Shown: piece after piece, positions 17,017 to 24,881 of the stretch
How positions within the stretch are numbered: the stretch's first letter is position 1
Layout: each line of letters begins with the position of its first letter
Assembly (NCBI RefSeq): GCF_031886125.1
Contig: NZ_CP119391.1
Span: forward strand, 992,001-1,056,000
DNA: 64,000 bases
DNA from: Halomonas piscis
GTDB lineage: Bacteria > Pseudomonadota > Gammaproteobacteria > Pseudomonadales > Halomonadaceae
Direction of reading: 5' to 3'
The notes under the pieces: model-generated
What the model saw: only the letters and a program-made list of their open reading frames with translations
Databases searched by the model: none
What the model was told of the DNA's origin: nothing
Program-made: the position numbers and the translations under genes

Positions 17017-18690
17017 ATGAGTGCAGTCATTATATTGGCGCTGGGCCTTGCCGTGATGGCGCTCGGGTACCTGGTGTACTCGAAGCTGATCGTCGAGAAA
17101 ATATTCCGCCTGGATCCGGACTTCAAAACCCCGGCCCACGAGTTCGAGGACGGCGTGGACTTCGTGCCCACCAACCGCTATGTGCTCTGGGGCCACCACT
17201 TTACCTCGGTAGCCGGAGCCGCGCCCATTGTGGGGCCCGCCATTGCGGTGATCTGGGGCTGGCTGCCGGCCTTTCTATGGGTGGTCTTCGGCACCGTGCT
17301 GTTCGCCGGCGTGCACGATACCGGCGCGGTCTGGGCCAGCGTGCGCAACAAGGCGCGCTCGGTAGGGGCGCTGACCGGCGACGTGGTCGGCAAGCGCGCG
17401 CGCAGCGTGTTCATGATCGTGATCTTTTTGCTGCTGCTGATGGTCAACGCGGTGTTCGCCGTGGTCATCGCCGGGCTGATGATGAAATACCCCAGCGCCG
17501 TGGTGCCGGTGTGGGGGGCGATTGCGGTGGCGCTGGTGATCGGCCAGCTGATCTACCGGCGTATTCTCAGCCTGGCCGTGGTCTCCCTTCTCGGCGTGGT
17601 GGCGCTTTACGCCCTGATCGGCATCGGCCCCTCGGTGCCGGTGCAGATGCCCGAGCAGGTGGGGGCGATGTCCGGCAACGCGGTGTGGATTCTGATCCTG
17701 TTCGGCTACGCCGCCGTGGCCTCGCTGTTGCCGGTGTGGATGCTGCTCCAGCCCCGGGACTACATCAACGGCCTGCAGCTGTTCATCGGCCTGATCATCC
17801 TTTACGGCGCGCTGGTGGTGTTCAACCCCACGCTGGTCGCGCCCATGGTCAACGCCGACGTGCCCGAGGGCACGCCGTCCATGCTGCCACTCTTGTTCGT
17901 GACCATCGCCTGCGGGGCGATCTCGGGTTTCCACGGCCTGGTGGCCGGCGGCACCACCTCCAAGCAGCTCGACAAGGAAACCGACGCGCGCTTTGTCGGC
18001 TACTTCGGCGCCGTGGGCGAGGGCATGCTGGCGCTGGGGGCGATTCTTGCCGCCACCGCGGGCTTTGCCACCTACGGCGACTGGAGCGCGATGTACGACG
18101 CCTTCGGCAAGGGCGGGGTCAACGCCTTTGTCGACGGCGGCGCCTACATCATCAACAACGGCATGGGCCTGCCGGAAACCACCGCGGCGACGCTTCTCAC
18201 CGTGATGGCCGCGCTCTTTGCCGGCACCACCATGGATACCGGCCTGCGCCTGCAGCGCTACATCTTCCAGGAGTGGGGCGAGATCTATAACCAGCAGTGG
18301 ATGAAAAAGCCGGCGGTGGCCACCCTGCTGGCCGTGGGCACCTGTCTGGTGCTGGCCTTCGGCGCGGGAGCCGACGGCTCCGGCGGGCTGCTCATCTGGC
18401 CGCTGTTCGGCACCACCAACCAGCTGCTGGCGGGGCTGACCCTGCTGGTGGTCTCGGTGATGCTGATGCGCCTGGGCCGGCCGGTGTGGTACACCCTGGC
18501 GCCGCTGATCTTTTTGCTGGTGATGACGGTGCTGGCGCTGTTCACCCAGCTGAAGAGCTTCTATGAAGCGGAAAACTACTTCCTGCTGGGGCTGGATATC
18601 GTGGTGCTGATCGCCTCGATTCTGGTGGCCATGGAGTGTGCCGCCACGCTCAAGCGCCTGCGCCAGGAAAAGGCCGAGCAGGTCGGCTGA
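17017..18690 (+). CDS. CstA-family carbon starvation/peptide transporter
   Basis: A 557-residue polytopic membrane protein with about 15 hydrophobic segments. CstA-family motifs are present: NRYVLWGHHFTSVAGAAPIVGPAIAV near residue 52, an LFAGVHDTGAVWASVRNKARS loop near 95, and SGFHGLVAGGTTSKQLDKE near 300. It is about 150 residues shorter than Escherichia coli CstA, like the branch found in pseudomonads and halomonads. Family members take up pyruvate or peptides. A GC-rich hairpin with TCTTTT lies just after the stop codon, then a small Cys-Cys-terminal protein gene and an ArsA-family ATPase gene follow in the same direction. That association suggests a functional unit. Confidence 0.87.
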   Translation: MSAVIILALGLAVMALGYLVYSKLIVEKIFRLDPDFKTPAHEFEDGVDFVPTNRYVLWGHHFTSVAGAAPIVGPAIAVIWGWLPAFLWVVFGTVLFAGVHDTGAVWASVRNKARSVGALTGDVVGKRARSVFMIVIFLLLLMVNAVFAVVIAGLMMKYPSAVVPVWGAIAVALVIGQLIYRRILSLAVVSLLGVVALYALIGIGPSVPVQMPEQVGAMSGNAVWILILFGYAAVASLLPVWMLLQPRDYINGLQLFIGLIILYGALVVFNPTLVAPMVNADVPEGTPSMLPLLFVTIACGAISGFHGLVAGGTTSKQLDKETDARFVGYFGAVGEGMLALGAILAATAGFATYGDWSAMYDAFGKGGVNAFVDGGAYIINNGMGLPETTAATLLTVMAALFAGTTMDTGLRLQRYIFQEWGEIYNQQWMKKPAVATLLAVGTCLVLAFGAGADGSGGLLIWPLFGTTNQLLAGLTLLVVSVMLMRLGRPVWYTLAPLIFLLVMTVLALFTQLKSFYEAENYFLLGLDIVVLIASILVAMECAATLKRLRQEKAEQVG

Positions 18691-18728
18691 TCGCGGCGAC
18701 GCCGCGCTGGCGACTTGTTCCACTTCAA

Positions 18729-18752
18729 GGGCGGCCTGCGGGCCGCTCTTTT
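18729..18752 (+). terminator. Terminator or attenuator hairpin after the cstA-like gene
   Basis: GCGGCC pairs with GGCCGC over a 4-base loop and is followed by TCTTTT. It stands between the cstA-like gene and the small downstream gene and may lower, rather than abolish, readthrough. Confidence 0.5.
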
Positions 18753-18793
18753 GCGTTATCCTGTTCGATGAACTGACCCCTGGGGGAGGACGC

Positions 18794-19084
18794 ATGTCTG
18801 ACGACGATCTGTCACGCGGCGAAAAGCTCAAGGCCTGGCTGGGTCGCGCCCGCTATCTGGCCGAGGAGTACTACAGCGCGCCGTACCGGGGCGCCATCGC
18901 CCGCGCCAAGCGCGACGAAGACGATCTTTTCATGCTGATGGTGTTTTCCGAGCTCATGGGCGTGCCCAACCCGGTGGGGTATTACACCCTGGAGCTGCAG
19001 CCGCTGATGCTCGAGCGCTTTCACGACTGGCATCTGCGCATGGGCATGGAGCATTCGCCCCTGGACGAGATGCGCTGCTGCTGA
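18794..19084 (+). CDS. Small conserved protein ending in Cys-Cys (cory-CC-star type)
   Basis: A 96-residue soluble protein. It contains AEEYYSAPYRGAIARAKRDEDDLFMLMVFSE-type sequence near residues 22-52, GVPNPVGYYTLELQPLM near 55, and ends exactly in RCC followed by the stop codon. This combination matches the family I know as cory-CC-star proteins, named for the terminal Cys-Cys-stop. The function is unknown. The invariant C-terminal cysteine pair suggests metal or metalloid binding or handover to a partner. It lies 38 bases before the ArsA-family ATPase gene. ATG at 18794 follows GGGGGAGGA, a strong ribosome-binding site, so it may be well translated. Confidence 0.75.
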   Translation: MSDDDLSRGEKLKAWLGRARYLAEEYYSAPYRGAIARAKRDEDDLFMLMVFSELMGVPNPVGYYTLELQPLMLERFHDWHLRMGMEHSPLDEMRCC

Positions 19085-19122
19085 CCCACCGTGCCCCATT
19101 GTTTGAGAGAAAAAGGCCAACC

Positions 19123-20130
19123 ATGAAACAACTTCTCGAGCGCCGCCTGCTGTGGATAGGCGGCAAGGGCGGCGTGGGGAAAACCAGCGTCGCGGCGGCG
19201 CTGGCGCTTGTGGCCGCTCGGCGCGGGCGCAGAACCCTGGTGGTCTCCACCGACCCGGCCCACAGTCTGGGCGACGTGTTCGACCGCGAGCTGGGCGATG
19301 CGCCGCGCCGGCTGGTGCCGGGGCTTGACGCCATGGAGATCGACCCCGATGCCGAAGTCGAGGCGCACCTGAAGCGCGTTACCGGCCAGATGCGCCGCTT
19401 TACCGTGCCGCGGATGATGGACGAGATGGAGCGCCAGATGCGCCTGTCGCGCCAGTCGCCGGGCACCCAGGAGGCCGCGCTTTTGGAGCGTATCGCCCGG
19501 CTGGTGGTGGACGAAGGCGCCGATTACGACCTGATCGTGTTCGACACCGCGCCCACCGGCCACACCCTGCGCCTTCTAAGCCTGCCCGAGGCCATGGCCG
19601 CCTGGACCGACGGGCTTCTGTCCCACAGCCGCAAGTCCGAGGAGCTGGGCAAGGTGCTCAAGCACTTGACGCCCAAGGGCGGCCAGGACGTGGCCTCGCC
19701 CTTTGCCGACCCGGCCAGCGAAGGCGAAAGCGACCTTGATGACCGCGCCCGCTCCATCGCCGAGACGCTGAAAGACCGCCGACGGCTGTTCCTCCAGGCC
19801 CGCCGGGCGGTAGAAGACAAGGGCGTGAGCAACTTCGTGTTCGTGCTGACGCCGGAGCGGCTGCCGATTCTGGAAACCGTGCGCTCGGTCGAGGCGCTGA
19901 AGGAGGCGGGGATTCCGGTGGCGGCCACCCTGGTGAACCGGGTGATACCGGCAAGCGCCGACGGCGAGTTCTTACGCCGCCGCCGGGCGCAGGAGGCGCA
20001 GTACCTGGCGCGCATCGACCGCGAGCTTGAAGGCTACCCGCGCCCGCGGCTGCCCCTGCTTGAAACCGACGTCCAGGGGCTCGAGGTGCTCGAAGCGCTG
20101 GCCGGCCATCTGGAAGCCGCCGGCTTTTGA
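19123..20130 (+). CDS. ArsA/Get3-family ATPase
   Basis: A 335-residue P-loop ATPase of the deviant-Walker type. GGKGGVGKTSVAAALA lies at residues 13-28, the switch I motif STDPAHSLGDVF near 46, and the switch II motif FDTAPTGHTLRLL near 146. These are shared by ArsA, the arsenite efflux ATPase, and Get3, the tail-anchored-protein chaperone. The protein is a single-domain form, as in Get3 and many bacterial homologues. No arsenite permease (arsB) or arsR lies nearby; the neighbours are a CstA-like transporter and a Cys-Cys-terminal protein. A role in delivering or assembling one of these is more plausible than arsenite export, but that is inference. Confidence 0.85.
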   Translation: MKQLLERRLLWIGGKGGVGKTSVAAALALVAARRGRRTLVVSTDPAHSLGDVFDRELGDAPRRLVPGLDAMEIDPDAEVEAHLKRVTGQMRRFTVPRMMDEMERQMRLSRQSPGTQEAALLERIARLVVDEGADYDLIVFDTAPTGHTLRLLSLPEAMAAWTDGLLSHSRKSEELGKVLKHLTPKGGQDVASPFADPASEGESDLDDRARSIAETLKDRRRLFLQARRAVEDKGVSNFVFVLTPERLPILETVRSVEALKEAGIPVAATLVNRVIPASADGEFLRRRRAQEAQYLARIDRELEGYPRPRLPLLETDVQGLEVLEALAGHLEAAGF

Positions 20131-20143
20131 CCGCCGCGCGGCC

Positions 20144-21919
20144 CTAAAACCACTTGGCTGCCATCTGGAGCATGGATTCGCGGATAACGTGTTTGGCGTC
20201 GCTGTCACCGCTGGCCATCGAGCTCATGAAGCTCTTGGCCTGGTCAAGGCTGATGTGCGGCGGCAGCGGCGCGATTTCGGCGTCGGTATAGGCATTGATG
20301 ACCACCGGGCGGTCGGCGGCCAGCGCTTCGGCCCAGACGCGCTCGATATCCTCCGGACGTTCCAGCCGCAGCCCCTTCAGCCCCAGCAGCTCGGCATATT
20401 CGTCAAAGGCGAAGTCGGGCAGATCCTGGGAGGTGTCAAAGCGGGGCTCGCCTTCCATGACCCGCTGCTCCCAGCTGACCTGGTTCAGGTCGCGGTTGTT
20501 GAGCACCAGCACAATCGCCGTGGGGTTTTCCCACTCCTGCCAGTATTTGGCCAGGCTGAGCAGGCCCTGATTGCCCAGCATCTGCATGGCACCGTCGCCC
20601 ACCATGGCAACGCCCGGACGGTCGGGGAAGGCAAACTTGGCGGCGATCAGATAGGGCACGCCGTTGCCCATGGAGGCAAGCCCCCCGGAGACCGAGCCCA
20701 TTACCCCGCGCTTGATTTTCAAATGCCGGGCATACCAGTTGGTGCCCGAGCCCACGTCGCAGGCAAGCAGGGCGTTTTCCGGCATCTGGCGCGATAGCCC
20801 GGCAAACACCGCCTGGGGGTTGATGGGGCTGGCCCTGACCTGTGCCCGCTCGTCCATCAGCGCCCACCAGTCGCGGGTTTTCTTGATCAGCTTTTCCTGC
20901 CACTGGCGGTCTTTCTTGTGTTCGATCCGCTCGCTCAGGGCCGCCACCGTGGCGCGGGCATCGCCTGCCAGGTTGACCTCGGTGGGGTAGCGCAGCCCCA
21001 GCGCTTCGGCGTCAATATCGATTTGCACCGCCCGAGCCTGGCCTTCCACGGGCAGAAACTCGGCGTAGGGAAAGCGGGTGCCGATCAGCAGCAGGGTATC
21101 GCAGCCGGCCATCATGTCGGCGCTGGGCTCGGTGCCGAGCAGGCCTACCGTGCCGGTGACGTACTCCACGTCGTCGGGGATCATGGTCTTGGCCAGAATG
21201 GCCTTGGCCACGCCAGCGCCCAGCTTGTCGGCCAGGGCGAGCACTTCGTCGACCGCATGCTTGCAGCCGGCGCCGGCGAGAATGGCGACCTTGTTGCCGG
21301 CATTGAGCACCTCGGCGGCCTGGTCAAGGTCAGCGGCGTCGGGGAGGGTGTGGGGCGTGCGGTAGCCGCTGCCGGAAAACACCGCGCCGTGCTCGTGGGG
21401 CGGGTCGGCCATGGGCAGATCCTGAACGTCGTTGGGCACGACAATGGCCGTTACCGTGCGCCGGGCAATGGCGATGCGGATCGCCTGGTCGATGAGATGG
21501 CGCGCCTGCGCCGGCTCGCTGACCATGTGCACATAGTCACCGGCGACGTCCTTGTAAAGCGAGACCAGGTCGATTTCCTGCTGGTAGTCGGTGCCCAGGC
21601 TCATGCGCGCCTGCTGTCCGACAATGGCCACCGCCGGCATGTGATCCTTCTTGGCATCGTAAAGGCCGTTGAGCAGGTGCACCGCACCCGGCCCGGAAGT
21701 AGCAATGCACACGCCCACCTCGTCGGTGAACTTGGCGTGGCCGCTGGCCATGAAGGCGGCCAGCTCCTCGTGGCGTGGCTGCACCATGCGCGGATTGCCG
21801 TCGGCGCGGCGCAGCGCGGCCATCATGCCGTTGATGCCGTCGCCGGAGTAGCCGTAAACCCGGTGGATGCCCCATTGCCGAAGCCGTTTGACGATAAAAT
21901 CGCTGACGGTATCACTCAT
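20144..21919 (-). CDS. Thiamine diphosphate-dependent enzyme, pyruvate oxidase-like
   Basis: A 591-residue enzyme with the three-domain ThDP fold. An N-terminal pyrimidine-binding domain carries the catalytic Glu in RHEELAAFMASGHAK (about residue 49), a central Rossmann-like domain follows, and the C-terminal PP domain has GDGAMQMLGNQGLL and NNRDLNQVSWEQR (about 430-480). The order and length resemble PoxB-type pyruvate:quinone oxidase, which makes acetate and CO2 from pyruvate, more than acetolactate synthase. The typical PoxB membrane-binding C-terminal helix is only weakly matched. The ATG at 21919 has an AGGAG site. The gene follows the FMN glutamate-synthase-like gene by about 50 bases, so they are probably co-transcribed. 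Confidence 0.85.
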   Translation of the reverse strand: MSDTVSDFIVKRLRQWGIHRVYGYSGDGINGMMAALRRADGNPRMVQPRHEELAAFMASGHAKFTDEVGVCIATSGPGAVHLLNGLYDAKKDHMPAVAIVGQQARMSLGTDYQQEIDLVSLYKDVAGDYVHMVSEPAQARHLIDQAIRIAIARRTVTAIVVPNDVQDLPMADPPHEHGAVFSGSGYRTPHTLPDAADLDQAAEVLNAGNKVAILAGAGCKHAVDEVLALADKLGAGVAKAILAKTMIPDDVEYVTGTVGLLGTEPSADMMAGCDTLLLIGTRFPYAEFLPVEGQARAVQIDIDAEALGLRYPTEVNLAGDARATVAALSERIEHKKDRQWQEKLIKKTRDWWALMDERAQVRASPINPQAVFAGLSRQMPENALLACDVGSGTNWYARHLKIKRGVMGSVSGGLASMGNGVPYLIAAKFAFPDRPGVAMVGDGAMQMLGNQGLLSLAKYWQEWENPTAIVLVLNNRDLNQVSWEQRVMEGEPRFDTSQDLPDFAFDEYAELLGLKGLRLERPEDIERVWAEALAADRPVVINAYTDAEIAPLPPHISLDQAKSFMSSMASGDSDAKHVIRESMLQMAAKWF

Positions 21920-21970
21920 GTACTGCTCCTTTTTCAGCGGATGAAGGTTCAGTGGTGAAGGCGGCATGGC

Positions 21971-23554
21971 TCAAAAGTGCTCGGCCCGGGCCATCTCCCA
22001 GGCCTCGGCGTACTCCACCGGCACCTCGCCCTTGAGGAAGTCGCCGGATTGCACCCGTGGATGGAGAAAGGTGCAGGAGCGCGACGGGCCTTTCAGCGAA
22101 CGGCGATACACGTGCTGGGGGCCCAGCTCGTCGGGGCTGTCGAGCCCCAGCGTGCCGACGATATCCATGAACGAGGCCACGGTGGCCTTGTGATAGTTGT
22201 GCACCTGCTTCGACTTGGCCTCCACGTCCAGCGAGCGGCTGCGCGCCGGATCCTGAGTGGCGACCCCGGTGGGGCAGGTGTTGGTGTGGCAGCGCAGCGC
22301 CTGGATGCAGCCCACCGAGAACATGAAGGGGCGGGCAGCGTTGCACATGTCCGCGCCCAGGGCGATTTTTTCCACCATGTCAAAGCCCATGGCCACCTTG
22401 CCGCTGGCGATGACGGTAACGTCGTCGCGCTTGCCGATGCCCACCAGGCAGTTGTGCACAAAGGGCAGCGCTTCGTTGATGTAGGTGCCGATAAAATCGG
22501 AAAACTCCGTGGGCGCCGCCCCGGTGCCGCCTTCGGCGCCGTCCACGGTGATGAAGTCGGGGACGATACCGGTTTCCAGCATGGCCTTGCACACCGCCAT
22601 GAACTCGTGGTGGCGGCCCAGGCACAGCTTGAAACCTGCCGGCTTGCCGCCGCTGAGCTCGCGCAGGCTCTGGAGAAAGCGCAGCATGCCCGCGGGCGTG
22701 TCGAACTCCGGATGGCTCGCCGGCGAGGCGCAGTCGCGGCCCACCGGGATATCCCGGGTGCTGGCGATTTCGCGGTTGACCTTGGTGCCGGGCAGAAGCC
22801 CGCCGTGCCCCGGCTTGGCTCCCTGGGACAGCTTGAGCTCGATCATCCTGACCTGGTCGCGAGTGGCCTTTTGCGCGAAACGCTCGGCGTTGAACGTGCC
22901 GTCGTCGTTGCGACAGCCAAAGTAGGCGCTGGCAATTTCCCAGATCAAGTCGCCGCCGTGGGCCTCGTGGTAGGGGCTGATGGCCCCTTCGCCGGTGTCC
23001 TGGGCAAAGCCGCCGAGCCTGGCCCCCTTGTTCATGGCGGCTACGGCGTTGGCGGAAAGCGAGCCAAAGCTCATCGCGGAGATGTTCAGCCGCGAAGAGC
23101 TGTAGGGCTGGGTGCACTGGGCATTGCCGATGGTGAGCCGCGCATGGCGAACAGGCACCGCTTTCGGGGCCATGGAGTGCTGCACGAAGTGAAAGCCGGT
23201 ATCTTCCATGTCACGCCGGGTGCCGAACGGCGAGGTGGAGCCTTCCCCCCGGGCCCGGGAGTAGACGATTTCACGCTGTTCGCGGTTGAACGGCCGTCCG
23301 CTCAGGTCAGACTCGAAGAAATACTGGCGCAGCTCCGGGCGGATGAACTCGAACAGGTAGCGCAAATGGCCGACGACGGGGTAGTTGCGCAGGACGTTGC
23401 TGTGAGAGTTGAGGTCCCACGCCCCCAGCGCGGTAAGCGCCGGCAGCACGCACCAAAGCCACAGCCACTGAGGCGCCTGAAAGGCGAGGACGATCCCCAG
23501 CAGGGCCGAAAGTGCCAGAAACGCGTAGTAAATCAACCTTGGATTGCCGAACAT
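21971..23554 (-). CDS. FMN-binding glutamate synthase family protein
   Basis: A 527-residue protein related to the central and FMN domains of glutamate synthase large subunit. Two hydrophobic segments at residues 7-48 suggest membrane anchoring. The body contains MSFGSLSANAVAAMNKGARLGGF, an LKLSQGAKPGHGGLLPG-type segment and the VDGAEGGTGAAPTEF loop that binds flavin and 2-oxoglutarate. The cysteine cluster CIQALRCHTNTCPTGVATQ resembles the [3Fe-4S] site. There is no glutaminase domain, so it cannot use glutamine by itself. The true substrate of these stand-alone proteins is unknown. It precedes the pyruvate-oxidase-like gene on the same strand. Confidence 0.85.
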   Translation of the reverse strand: MFGNPRLIYYAFLALSALLGIVLAFQAPQWLWLWCVLPALTALGAWDLNSHSNVLRNYPVVGHLRYLFEFIRPELRQYFFESDLSGRPFNREQREIVYSRARGEGSTSPFGTRRDMEDTGFHFVQHSMAPKAVPVRHARLTIGNAQCTQPYSSSRLNISAMSFGSLSANAVAAMNKGARLGGFAQDTGEGAISPYHEAHGGDLIWEIASAYFGCRNDDGTFNAERFAQKATRDQVRMIELKLSQGAKPGHGGLLPGTKVNREIASTRDIPVGRDCASPASHPEFDTPAGMLRFLQSLRELSGGKPAGFKLCLGRHHEFMAVCKAMLETGIVPDFITVDGAEGGTGAAPTEFSDFIGTYINEALPFVHNCLVGIGKRDDVTVIASGKVAMGFDMVEKIALGADMCNAARPFMFSVGCIQALRCHTNTCPTGVATQDPARSRSLDVEAKSKQVHNYHKATVASFMDIVGTLGLDSPDELGPQHVYRRSLKGPSRSCTFLHPRVQSGDFLKGEVPVEYAEAWEMARAEHF

Positions 23555-23651
23555 GGGTCTCCTCAAGCGGCGGTATGGAACGGGCGGGTAACAGGGTCTG
23601 GATATAGTGCGCGTCTCGGCGAAAACCTTCAATTCATCGGTTTCCCGCCAT

Positions 23652-23677
23652 AAAAAAAGCGGCCGCTGGGGCCGCTT
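23652..23677 (-). terminator. Terminator of the YeiH-like exporter gene
   Basis: Read on the minus strand, AAGCGGCC pairs with GGCCGCTT over a 5-base loop and is followed by a run of T. It lies about 35 bases after the yeiH-like stop codon. Confidence 0.82.
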
Positions 23678-23709
23678 GGGTTGGCGTTTTGCTGGCTGGG
23701 CGGTGGCGC

Positions 23710-24711
23710 CTAGCCCATTACGAGAAGGCTTGCCGCGCCGCCGCCGCCGATCAGCAGAGCGAAGAGGATCAGGCCGAGAATAAACGGGCGGATGCCCAGC
23801 GCCCGAAGCTTTTCGATGCGGGTTTCAAAGCCCAGCGCGGCCATGGCCATGGCCAGGCCGAGCTGGCCGGCGAGCACCAGGGCGTTGTGGAGCAGGGCAG
23901 GAAGGGGCAGCACGCTGTTGACCCCGACCATGGCCATGAAGCCGAAGGCAAACCAGGGGATCGGCAGCTTGGCCGCCTCGCCGCTCTCGGTGGCCCGGGC
24001 TTCATTCTTGCGCAGCCACCACTGGCCGACAATCAGCAGGAAGGGAATCAGCAGCATCACCCGCACCAGCTTGACCACGATGGCGTTGGTCAATGCTTCG
24101 GGGCCTACCGCGTCGCCGGCGGCGACTACCTGGGCCACTTCGTGAACGGTGGCGCCGATGTACACGCCGTAGAGGCCCTCGGCCATGTGCAGAACCGAAT
24201 AGAGCAGCGGGTGGATCAGCATGGCCAGCGTACCGAACAGCACCACCGTGGCCACCGCCATGGACGCCGCTGCCGGCCGCGAACGAATGGTGGTTTCCGT
24301 GGCCAGCACCGCCGCCGCGCCGCAGATCGCGCTGCCGGCGCTGGTCAGCAGGGTGGTTTCCCGGTCCATGCCCAAAAGGCGCGTGCCGATGAAGTAGCCT
24401 ACCACCACCACGCAGGCGATCACGATCGCATCGAGCAGGATGATTTTCGGCCCCAGATGAAAAATCTGCTGCACGGTGAGCGAGAAGCCGAACAGCACGA
24501 TACCGCCGCGCAGCAGCCAGCGGGTGGCAAACTTGAGCCCCGGCTGTGCAGAAGCGGCAAGCCCGCGGGCGGCGGGCAGGTTACCCAGCACCAGCCCCAG
24601 CAGCAGGGCAAACACCAGCGGGCTGATGCCGCTCTCGGCGATGCCGGGCAGTATGGAGATACCAAAGCCCGCAAGGGTCAGGACGGCGCACAGAAACAGG
24701 CCTTGCCACAT
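23710..24711 (-). CDS. YeiH/UPF0324 family putative sulfate exporter
   Basis: A 333-residue inner-membrane protein with about ten hydrophobic segments. Family motifs include LLGLVLGNL, the LLRGGIVLFGFSLTVQQI stretch, SAGSAICGAAAVLATE near residue 140, and GATVHEVAQVVAAG near 195. UPF0324 proteins are annotated as putative sulfate exporters, but transport data are scarce. The ATG at 24711 has an AGGAG site 8 bases upstream. It is transcribed away from a LysR regulator across a 170-base space that contains a palindromic operator candidate, the usual arrangement for this exporter. Confidence 0.88.
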   Translation of the reverse strand: MWQGLFLCAVLTLAGFGISILPGIAESGISPLVFALLLGLVLGNLPAARGLAASAQPGLKFATRWLLRGGIVLFGFSLTVQQIFHLGPKIILLDAIVIACVVVVGYFIGTRLLGMDRETTLLTSAGSAICGAAAVLATETTIRSRPAAASMAVATVVLFGTLAMLIHPLLYSVLHMAEGLYGVYIGATVHEVAQVVAAGDAVGPEALTNAIVVKLVRVMLLIPFLLIVGQWWLRKNEARATESGEAAKLPIPWFAFGFMAMVGVNSVLPLPALLHNALVLAGQLGLAMAMAALGFETRIEKLRALGIRPFILGLILFALLIGGGGAASLLVMG

Positions 24712-24764
24712 GACGTTACTCCTGAAAAGTGAAATCTGCGGCACAGTCTATGCGCTGACGGGTT

Positions 24765-24790
24765 ATATGATTATCGTAAAATAACCATAT
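24765..24790. promoter_or_regulatory. LysR-type operator between exporter and regulator
   Basis: An interrupted palindrome ATATG-n-TTAT-n6-ATAA-n-CATAT lies in the AT-rich centre of the 170-base divergent space. Its size and T-N11-A type spacing fit a LysR-family recognition site serving both promoters. Confidence 0.55.
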
Positions 24791-24881
24791 GACTATTCGG
24801 TAAAAGCGATAAGCTTGATGATTCGTCGTTGCCTTTTGCCGATCAGCTACGCCACTTACTGCCTCCGGAGAGCGCGCCGCC

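Noticed and set aside
17275..18831. Minus-strand open frame of 518 codons opposite the cstA-like gene
   Set aside because: Extremely rich in His, Gln and Arg, typical of the antisense frame of a hydrophobic gene; no start signal.
19123..20130. Arsenite resistance operon
   Set aside because: The ATPase resembles ArsA, but no arsB, arsC, arsD or arsR is present, and the neighbours are a CstA-like transporter and a Cys-Cys-terminal protein.
21977..23653. Plus-strand open frame of 558 codons opposite the glutamate-synthase-like gene
   Set aside because: The minus-strand protein has clear family motifs over its full length, whereas this frame has none.
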